Shown here: positions 58,519 to 64,000 of the stretch, piece by piece | Layout of the letters: each line of letters opens with the position of its first letter | How positions within the stretch are numbered: the stretch's first letter is position 1 | Source of the DNA: Azorhizobium caulinodans ORS 571 | Lineage (GTDB): Bacteria > Pseudomonadota > Alphaproteobacteria > Rhizobiales > Xanthobacteraceae | Length of the DNA: 64,000 bases | Direction of reading: 5' to 3' | Assembly (NCBI RefSeq): GCF_000010525.1 | Contig: NC_009937.1 | Location: 496,001-560,000 of the forward strand | Made by a program: the position numbers and the translations under genes | Notes under the pieces: generated by a model | Databases searched by the model: none | Told to the model about the DNA's origin: nothing | The model's input: the letters and a program-made list of their open reading frames with translations, nothing else

Positions 58519-59601
58519 TCAGCCTCTCCCCGAGCCGGCGTCTTCCGGCACGTTCAGCGCCCGCTCCAGCCGCTCGATCACCCGGCGGATGTCCGCCTGC
58601 TGGGCGCCCTGGCTCTCCACGAGTTGCTTCAGCACCGCCTGCTCGGTGCGCATGTGGGTGACGAGGCCCTGAAGGCTTTCGGCCAGATGCGCGACGGCAG
58701 TGGTGACGCGCTGGGAGCCTGCTTCCGTCATGGTGCGCTCCAGCCGGCCCATGGCCTCCACCAGCGGGTCGAGATCGATGGGGGCGGGGGGCGGCAGAAG
58801 CTGGGCCACCGGGCGGGTGTCGATGGCCTCGCGGTCCATGGGCACGGGCCGGACTTCGGGCGCGCGGCTCGGGACTTCCGCGTCGAGGTCGCGCACCGTG
58901 GTGGACAGCCAGTCCTCAAGGTCGGTGTAGAAGCGGTTCTGCGCCTGTCCGGCCTGAAGGTCGAGGAAGCCCAACACCAGCGATCCGGCAAGACCGAACA
59001 GCGAGGACGAGAATGAGATGCCCATGCCGGCCAGCGGCGCTGAGAGGCCGGACTTCATCTCCTCCAGCATGGAGGCGCTGTCGCCGCCGCCTTGCAGCGA
59101 GCCGATGACGCCGCCGATGGAGCTGACCGTTTCCAGAAGGCCCCAGAAGGTGCCGAGCAGGCCGAGGAAGACGAGAAGGCCGGTGAGATAGCGCGCCGTG
59201 TCGCGGGCTTCATCGAGGCGCGTGCCGATCGAATCGAGGATCGAGCGCATGGTCGACTGGGAGATCGCCATGCGGCCCATGCGGTCGCCCAGCAGCGCGG
59301 CCATGGGGGCAAGGAGGGTCGGCGCGCGGGAGACGGCAAGGCCGGGATCGGCGAGGCGGAAGGAATTCACCCATTCCACCTCCGGGAACAGGCGCGAGAC
59401 CTGCCGGATGGCGAGGATGATGCCGATGGCCAGCACGCCGAAGATGACGCCGTTGAGCCCCGGATTGTTCATGAAGGCGGCGGCGATCTGCTTGTAGAGC
59501 ACGGCCGCCAGTGCCGCGCACAGAAGCAAAAACACGATGATCCGCACCAGGAAGATGCGAGGGGACGAAACTTTCAAGAAAGGATCGACGGCCCGCGTCA
59601 T
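58519..59601 (-). CDS. MotA/TolQ/ExbB-like proton channel protein
   Basis: The 360-residue membrane protein has two N-terminal helices and the core helices of the MotA/ExbB fold (YLTGLLVFLGLLGTFWGLLETV with the conserved GLLGTFWGL pattern, and GMGISFSSSLFGLAGSLVLGFLDL). A cytoplasmic C-terminal helical tail rich in Glu and Arg follows. It is the first gene of the MotA/MotB-like/GNAT unit. ATG 59601. The pair is conserved in Hyphomicrobiales outside flagellar loci. Confidence 0.85.
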   Translation of the reverse strand: MTRAVDPFLKVSSPRIFLVRIIVFLLLCAALAAVLYKQIAAAFMNNPGLNGVIFGVLAIGIILAIRQVSRLFPEVEWVNSFRLADPGLAVSRAPTLLAPMAALLGDRMGRMAISQSTMRSILDSIGTRLDEARDTARYLTGLLVFLGLLGTFWGLLETVSSIGGVIGSLQGGGDSASMLEEMKSGLSAPLAGMGISFSSSLFGLAGSLVLGFLDLQAGQAQNRFYTDLEDWLSTTVRDLDAEVPSRAPEVRPVPMDREAIDTRPVAQLLPPPAPIDLDPLVEAMGRLERTMTEAGSQRVTTAVAHLAESLQGLVTHMRTEQAVLKQLVESQGAQQADIRRVIERLERALNVPEDAGSGRG

Positions 59602-59767
59602 GCTCGCTCCCGCAACTCTTCCCCGCGATTCGGACTATGGCATACCAACGCGCAAAGGGAACCGGATGACAGCGCCATGTGCCATCCGGAGCCAAAATTG
59701 TAGCAATTATGAGGACCGGCGCAGCCTCAGGAGGTAGATCGCAGCCGCCGCAATCGGTCGCGCGGGC

Positions 59768-60556
59768 TCAGGCCTTCTTGAGCAGGCGGAAGAGATCTTC
59801 CCGCATGTCCGCATTACCGGCGATGATGTGGCCGTTCTCAAGGCTCTTGTCGTGGCCGTCGAGGTCGGTCACCGAGCCACCCGCCTCGCGGATGAGGATC
59901 ATGCCGGCGGCCATGTCCCAGGAGGACAGGTCGCGTTCCCAGAAGGCATCGAAGCGGCCCGCCGCCACCCAGGCAAGGTCAAGGGCCGCAGCGCCGGTGC
60001 GGCGCACGCCGGCCACCTGGCCCTGCACGAGGGCGAGTTCGCGCTGGAACTTGTTATGGTCGCCGCGCCCGAGGTGCGGAATACCGCAGCCCACCACGCA
60101 GTCGGCGAGCTTACGGCGGGCGGCGACGCGCAGGCGCCGGTCGTTGAGATAGGCGCCCTGGCCCTTCTCGGCGACGTAGAGCTCATCGGTGACCGGATTG
60201 AAGATCACGCCCGCGAACGGCACGCCGTTGCGCACCAGCGCCACCGAGATGGCGAACAGGGGAATGCCGTGCAGGAAGTTCGTCGTGCCGTCGAGCGGGT
60301 CGATGACCCATTCATTGGCCTCGTCCTGCCCCTCGACCTTGCCGCGCTCCTCCATGGTGAAGCCGTAGCCCGGACGGGCGCGGGAGAGTTCGGCATAGAG
60401 CGTCTCTTCGGCCTTGCGGTCGGCGGAGGAGACGAAATTGGCCGGGCCCTTCAGCGAGACCTGCAGGTTCTCCACCTCGCCAAAGTCGCGGGCGAGGTTC
60501 CGGCCCGCCTTGCGGACGGCCTGGACCATGACGGTGATGAGCGGAGAACGGATCAT
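59768..60556 (-). CDS. suhB: Inositol monophosphatase family protein
   Basis: The 262-residue Mg-dependent phosphatase has the metal-binding WVIDPLDGTTNFLHG motif and WERDLSSWDMAAGMILIREAGG near the C-terminus. The first metal motif reads EERGKV where family members usually have EES. Members hydrolyse inositol phosphates, fructose bisphosphate or AMP-like compounds, and SuhB also acts in rRNA antitermination. ATG 60556, with AGGAAA upstream. It lies in the conserved pgk/aldolase/thiE-like/Sel1/suhB order. Confidence 0.92.
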   Translation of the reverse strand: MIRSPLITVMVQAVRKAGRNLARDFGEVENLQVSLKGPANFVSSADRKAEETLYAELSRARPGYGFTMEERGKVEGQDEANEWVIDPLDGTTNFLHGIPLFAISVALVRNGVPFAGVIFNPVTDELYVAEKGQGAYLNDRRLRVAARRKLADCVVGCGIPHLGRGDHNKFQRELALVQGQVAGVRRTGAAALDLAWVAAGRFDAFWERDLSSWDMAAGMILIREAGGSVTDLDGHDKSLENGHIIAGNADMREDLFRLLKKA

Positions 60557-60651
60557 GGCTGGGTGTTTCCTGGCAGGCCCTGTGCAGCCAGGGCGCGGCT
60601 GCCGGCAAATCGAAAAGGGGAGCGTCCGTGTGCCCCCCTCTCATGGCAACG

Positions 60652-61665
60652 TCAAGACCGCGATTCGCCCATCCATTTGTGGGCCAGCGCCGTGGCCTTC
60701 TGCTGCTCTTCCGGCGTGAGCTTGGCAACGAAGTCGTCGAGATAAGGATCTCCAAGGCCTTGCGCCTTGGAAAGCATGTGCCACGCGGCGGCGCGGACCT
60801 TGTCCTGCGGCGCGCCGCGACCGGCGGAGAGGACACGCGCATAGCGGTTCTGCGCGATTGCATTGCCGGCGAGCGCCGCCTTCTTAAACAGGGCTGCGGC
60901 CTTGGCCTCGTCCTTGGGCACGCCGTCGCCGTTGAAGATGGCGATGGCATATTCCACCTGCGCCGTCACATGGTCCTGCGCGGCGGCGGCGGCCAGCATC
61001 TTCAGGGCGGCATCCTTGTCCGCCGGCACGCCATTACCCTGGCGCAGCAGCACCGAGAGCGCGTATTGCGCATCCGCCACCTGCGCGTCGGCGGCCTGCC
61101 GGAACCACTTGGCGGCGAGTGTGAAGTCCTGCGGCATGGCCTCGCCCTGGAGATAGAGCAGGCCGAGATTGTAGGCGGCCGAGGCGTTGCCCTTCTTCGC
61201 GGCAACTTCCAGCAACTGCGCGGCCTTCTTGAGGTCGCGGGGGATGCCGTCGCCCATGAGGTTCATCATGGCGAGCGAGAAGGCGGCCTGCTCGGAGCCG
61301 TGGTCGATGGCCTTTTGATACCATTCCACCGCCTTGGCCGGGCTGCGCGGCACGCCGGAGCCCTGCGCATAGATCTCGCCCAGCAGCGTCTCGGCGGCGG
61401 CATCCGGGCCGGCGGCGGCGCGGGCGGAGGCTTCCTTGTAGGCGGCGAGATAGAGGCCGCGCTGGTAGGCGCCATAAGCGGCGTCTTCCGGCTGGCTGCT
61501 CACCGGAGCCTTGGGGGCCGCGGGTTTCGCCGCCGGCTTGGCAGCGGGCTTCTGGGCGGGCTTCGGATCCTGGGCCGCCGCCGGCAAGGCGAGGGCGACA
61601 CTGAGGGCGGAGGCCGCCGCAATGCCAAGCAGCGGGCGCAGGAGACGAAGCACGCGATCCATCAT
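60652..61665 (-). CDS. Exported Sel1-repeat protein
   Basis: The 337-residue exported protein has a signal peptide (LLGIAAASALSVALALPAAAQ), a Lys/Pro/Ala-rich linker and at least six Sel1-like repeats (for example AAETLLGEIYAQGSGVPRS, AAYNLGLLYLQGEAMPQD, AQYALSVLLRQGNGVPADK). These are helical repeats used as protein interaction scaffolds in the periplasm. Two adjacent ATGs (61665 and 61662) are possible. It starts 11 bp after the thiE-like gene and is probably co-transcribed. Confidence 0.88.
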   Translation of the reverse strand: MMDRVLRLLRPLLGIAAASALSVALALPAAAQDPKPAQKPAAKPAAKPAAPKAPVSSQPEDAAYGAYQRGLYLAAYKEASARAAAGPDAAAETLLGEIYAQGSGVPRSPAKAVEWYQKAIDHGSEQAAFSLAMMNLMGDGIPRDLKKAAQLLEVAAKKGNASAAYNLGLLYLQGEAMPQDFTLAAKWFRQAADAQVADAQYALSVLLRQGNGVPADKDAALKMLAAAAAQDHVTAQVEYAIAIFNGDGVPKDEAKAAALFKKAALAGNAIAQNRYARVLSAGRGAPQDKVRAAAWHMLSKAQGLGDPYLDDFVAKLTPEEQQKATALAHKWMGESRS

Positions 61666-61676
61666 GCGTTTTCCAC

Positions 61677-62315
61677 TCAGGCCTTGGGCGTGGCGTCGGC
61701 CACGGTGCGGTCCACGGCGGCGACGGCGCGCTCCACGTCCGCAACGAGTGCGGGACCATCCGGACCGGCGGGCACGGCCGCCAGCGCCACGAAATCGGCG
61801 CCCGCCACCGCAATGGCGCGGGCATCCTCCACCGTGGTCGCCACGCCCACGCACGGCACCTCGAAGACTTCCGCCCACCAGCTCACCAGTTCGACCACCG
61901 GCTCGATGGGGCCGCTGCCGTCCCGCGCGCCGAACAGCACGTAATCCGCGCCCGCTTCGCCCGCTTCCATCGCTTCGTGCCGGCCTTCGAGGCCGATGCC
62001 GGCGATGCCGCCGGGCTTGACTGCCGGCAGGGCGCGCTTGAGCGCGGCGTAGCTGCCGAGGTGAACGCCGTCGGCGCCGATGTCGGAGGCCAGCTCCACC
62101 CGGTCGGCCAGAAGGAAGGCGACGCCCGCGGCCTGCGTCGCGGTGCAGAGCTCCGAGAGTTGGGCCTTGGCCGCGGTTTCATCCCCGGCGGGGGTCGTGA
62201 CGATCACCGCTGCGACATCGCCCGCGCCCATGCAGGCGATGGCTTCCGCCGCCGACAGGGTGGGCGGAAGCACGAGCATGAGGCGGCAGCGGGGGATTTC
62301 CGGTTCTGTGGGCAT
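61677..62315 (-). CDS. Thiamine phosphate synthase family protein (ThiE-like)
   Basis: The 212-residue TIM-barrel protein of the ThiE/TenI family has LLADRVELASDIGADGVHLGSY, ADYVLFGARDGSGP and GADFVALAAVPAG. In this position next to class I aldolase it is a conserved second copy of unproven activity, since the pyrophosphate-binding pattern of true ThiE is weakened. It may therefore not make thiamine phosphate. ATG 62315 is the best start; an upstream frame extension adds non-conserved residues. Confidence 0.8.
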   Translation of the reverse strand: MPTEPEIPRCRLMLVLPPTLSAAEAIACMGAGDVAAVIVTTPAGDETAAKAQLSELCTATQAAGVAFLLADRVELASDIGADGVHLGSYAALKRALPAVKPGGIAGIGLEGRHEAMEAGEAGADYVLFGARDGSGPIEPVVELVSWWAEVFEVPCVGVATTVEDARAIAVAGADFVALAAVPAGPDGPALVADVERAVAAVDRTVADATPKA

Positions 62316-62418
62316 GATGACGGGTTCGGCCAGAAAGCAGGCGAAAGAGGGGCACCCGGCCCTTTCGGATGCCGGGCCTGATGGCATCAGGCTCTAGGCG
62401 GGCCGGGGGGAGAACGCA

Positions 62419-62453
62419 AGAGCCCGCCGGTCCCTCGCGGGACGGCGGGCTCT
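62419..62453 (-). terminator. Hairpin terminator after the aldolase gene
   Basis: AGAGCCCGCC pairs with GGCGGGCTCT and continues inward (GTCCC with GGGAC) with one bulge, over about 15 bp. It lies 30 bp after the aldolase stop on the minus strand. The T tail is weak. Confidence 0.6.
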
Positions 62454-62483
62454 CTCAACGCGGATAAAGGCGCAAGGGGCCGA

Positions 62484-63509
62484 TCAGGCGGCCTTCTTGG
62501 CTTCCTGCTCGGCGCTCCAGCGGCCCAGCGCCGCCAGCGAGTTCATGCGGGCGCGGTGCGTGAAGGCGGCCTGCGCGGCGGCCACGTTCTCGGCCTTGCC
62601 GGACCACGCCTTCTGCGGCGCGGCCTGGAGGGCGCGGCCGTAGGAATAGGTGAGCTTCCACGGCAGGTTGCCGAGCTTCACCATGGCGTCGAGGTGGGCG
62701 GTGGCGTCCTCGTCCGACTGGCCGCCGGAGAGGAAGGCGATGCCAGGCACCGCCGCCGGGACGGTGGCCTTCAGCACGCGCACGGTCTGCTCGGCCACCT
62801 GGGCGACGGAGGCCTGGGTGCGGGCCTTCTTGCCGGGGACGACCATGTTCGGCTTCAGCACCATGCCCTCAAGGGCGACGCGCTGCTGGTAGAGCTCGCC
62901 GAACACCACGCGCAGGACGTATTCCGTCACTTCGTAGCAGCGCTCGATGCCGTGGTCGCCGTCCATGAGCACTTCCGGCTCGACGATCGGGACGATGTTG
63001 GCTTCCTGGCACAGGGCCGCATAGCGGGCCAGGGCGTGCGCGTTGGCGGCAACGGCACCGGGGGTGGGGATACCGGCGCCGATATCGATCACCGCGCGCC
63101 ACTTCGCGAAGCGGGCGCCGAGGTCGTAATACTCCTTCAGGCGGCCGGCGAGGCCGTCGAGGCCTTCCGTGATGGTCTCGCCCGGGAACAGCGCCATGGG
63201 CTTGGCACCGGCGTCCACCTTGATGCCGGGGATGGAGCCGGCCTGCTGGATGAGGCTGACGAGCGGGGTGCCGTCCTTGGCCTTCTGGCGCAGGGTCTCG
63301 TCGAACAGGATGACGCCGGAGATGTACTCCTTCATCGCCTCGTCCGAACGGAACAGCAACTCGCGGTAATCGCGACGGTTTTCCTCGGTGGACTCGACAC
63401 CGATGGCGTCGAACCGCTTCTTGATCGTGCTGGTGCTCTCGTCAGCGGCAAGAATGCCCTTGCCGTCGGACACCATCTTCTGCGCGATCGTCTCGAGTTC
63501 AGCGTTCAT
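62484..63509 (-). CDS. fba: Class I fructose-bisphosphate aldolase
   Basis: The 341-residue aldolase has the N-terminal KGILAADESTSTIKKRF, the KWRAVIDIG and IVPIVEPEVLMDGDH active-site strands, the Schiff-base lysine in GMVLKPNMVVPGKK and the AFLSGGQSDEDAT phosphate loop. This is the eukaryote-like class I form and needs no metal. It cleaves fructose 1,6-bisphosphate in glycolysis or forms it in gluconeogenesis. ATG 63509, 74 bp from the pgk stop on the same strand, so the two are probably co-transcribed. Confidence 0.96.
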   Translation of the reverse strand: MNAELETIAQKMVSDGKGILAADESTSTIKKRFDAIGVESTEENRRDYRELLFRSDEAMKEYISGVILFDETLRQKAKDGTPLVSLIQQAGSIPGIKVDAGAKPMALFPGETITEGLDGLAGRLKEYYDLGARFAKWRAVIDIGAGIPTPGAVAANAHALARYAALCQEANIVPIVEPEVLMDGDHGIERCYEVTEYVLRVVFGELYQQRVALEGMVLKPNMVVPGKKARTQASVAQVAEQTVRVLKATVPAAVPGIAFLSGGQSDEDATAHLDAMVKLGNLPWKLTYSYGRALQAAPQKAWSGKAENVAAAQAAFTHRARMNSLAALGRWSAEQEAKKAA

Positions 63510-63583
63510 GGTCTGCCTATCCCCTTGGAGCCGCCCCTGCGGCTGATGCCTGCACTTTATGGGTTGAGTATAACACCGAGGTC

Positions 63584-64000
63584 TCAGCGCCGCAGCGCTT
63601 CGACCCCCGGCAACTGCTTGCCTTCCAGCCATTCCAGGAAGGCACCGCCGGCGGTGGAGACATAGGAGAAGTCCCCGGCCGCGCCGGCATGGTTGAGCGC
63701 CGCCACCGTGTCGCCGCCACCCGCGACGGACAGCAGCGCGCCGGCCTTGGTGGCCTCCGCCACGGCCTTCGCCACGGCAACCGTCGCGGCGTCGAAGGGC
63801 GGCAGCTCGAAGGCGCCGAACGGGCCGTTCCAGACCACGGTCTTCGCGCCCTTCAGCTTCTCCCTCACCAGCGCCACGGTGGCCGGGCCGGCATCGAGGA
63901 TCATCTCGTCCTCGGCCACCTGGTCCACCGGCACCACGCGGTGATCCGCATGGGCGGCGAAGGTCTTGGTGACGACCGCGTCCACCGGCAGCACGATCTC
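63584..64000 (-). CDS. pgk: Phosphoglycerate kinase (5' part missing)
   Basis: This is the C-terminal 138 residues of phosphoglycerate kinase. The frame enters from the right edge. It has ILPVDAVV-like [29 protein letters not shown], the [14 protein letters not shown] block and [16 protein letters not shown], which form the nucleotide-binding domain. The rest lies beyond the window. It transfers phosphate from 1,3-bisphosphoglycerate to ADP. It is upstream of the class I aldolase. Confidence 0.96.
   Translation of the reverse strand, partial: EIVLPVDAVVTKTFAAHADHRVVPVDQVAEDEMILDAGPATVALVREKLKGAKTVVWNGPFGAFELPPFDAATVAVAKAVAEATKAGALLSVAGGGDTVAALNHAGAAGDFSYVSTAGGAFLEWLEGKQLPGVEALRR

Noticed and set aside
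57498-59601. Zorya-type defence (ZorA/ZorB) reading of the MotA/MotB-like pair
   Set aside because: There are no ZorC/ZorD or ZorE genes, no other defence genes, and the neighbours (GNAT, suhB) are conserved housekeeping genes.

Overview
The window looks like chromosomal DNA of a GC-rich alphaproteobacterium in the order Hyphomicrobiales (Rhizobiales), most likely Xanthobacteraceae or a close relative. The clade is inferred from protein families and gene order: GapR (DUF2312), a CcrM-type GANTC methyltransferase, RcdA (DUF1465), the mutY/DUF721/DsbA neighbourhood, DUF1192, DUF1244 and DUF465 proteins, and the order pgk / class I aldolase / thiamine-phosphate-synthase-like / Sel1 / inositol monophosphatase. 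No species can be named from the sequence alone. There are no rRNA or tRNA genes, insertion sequences, phage genes or CRISPR arrays. Base composition looks even throughout, with no sign of a recently acquired island.

Layout. 1-9.7 kb: the 3' part of a DUF882 peptidase-like gene, gapR, DUF1244, a drug/metabolite exporter, a DUF1036 protein, a TPR protein, rpmJ, an ABC1 kinase, a copper-linked pair (DUF2946-like and a YcnI-PCuAC fusion), then a divergent LysR/tautomerase pair. 9.7-15.2 kb: ccrM, two tandem copies of a small secreted protein, mutY, DUF721, a DsbA-like oxidoreductase and a Gly/Pro-rich exported protein. 15.6-22 kb: gltB and gltD, the two NADPH-glutamate synthase subunits. 22-26.8 kb: a DedA-type protein, a ketopantoate-reductase-like enzyme with a divergent IclR regulator, and an orphan TctC-type binding protein. 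26.9-32.7 kb: an oxalate-degradation cluster (GntR regulator, oxc, two formyl-CoA transferase paralogues) closed by a strong terminator. 33-36.8 kb: Pmp3-like peptide, FAH-family hydrolase, uup, two divergent DUF465 genes. 36.9-42.7 kb: a minus-strand operon with a branched-chain-type ABC importer, a DUF2848 protein and a GntR regulator. 43.2-46.7 kb: otsA/otsB diverging from a DUF883 stress protein, each behind an exact general-stress (EcfG-type) promoter. 46.7-53.5 kb: peroxiredoxin, lone DsbD-alpha protein, yqgE, a 965-residue membrane GGDEF/EAL protein, a quinone oxidoreductase and DUF1192. 53.9-64 kb: rcdA, rpmE, an ABC exporter, a MotA/MotB-like pair with a GNAT enzyme, suhB, Sel1, thiE-like, aldolase, and the 3' part of pgk.

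How the genes work together. Oxc and Frc form the classical CoA-recycling cycle that turns oxalate into formate and CO2. GltB and GltD assimilate ammonium. OtsB, OtsA and the DUF883 protein look co-induced by general stress. The ABC importer and the DUF2848 protein probably handle one unidentified organic substrate, with a transcription attenuator inside the operon. GapR, CcrM and RcdA give the window an unusual number of Caulobacter-type cell-cycle factors, though they lie in separate transcription units. Most of the window is conserved chromosomal backbone. The least-explained loci are the DUF2848 operon, the unequal Frc pair, the duplicated small secreted proteins, the YcnI-PCuAC fusion and the degenerate GGDEF/EAL receptor.
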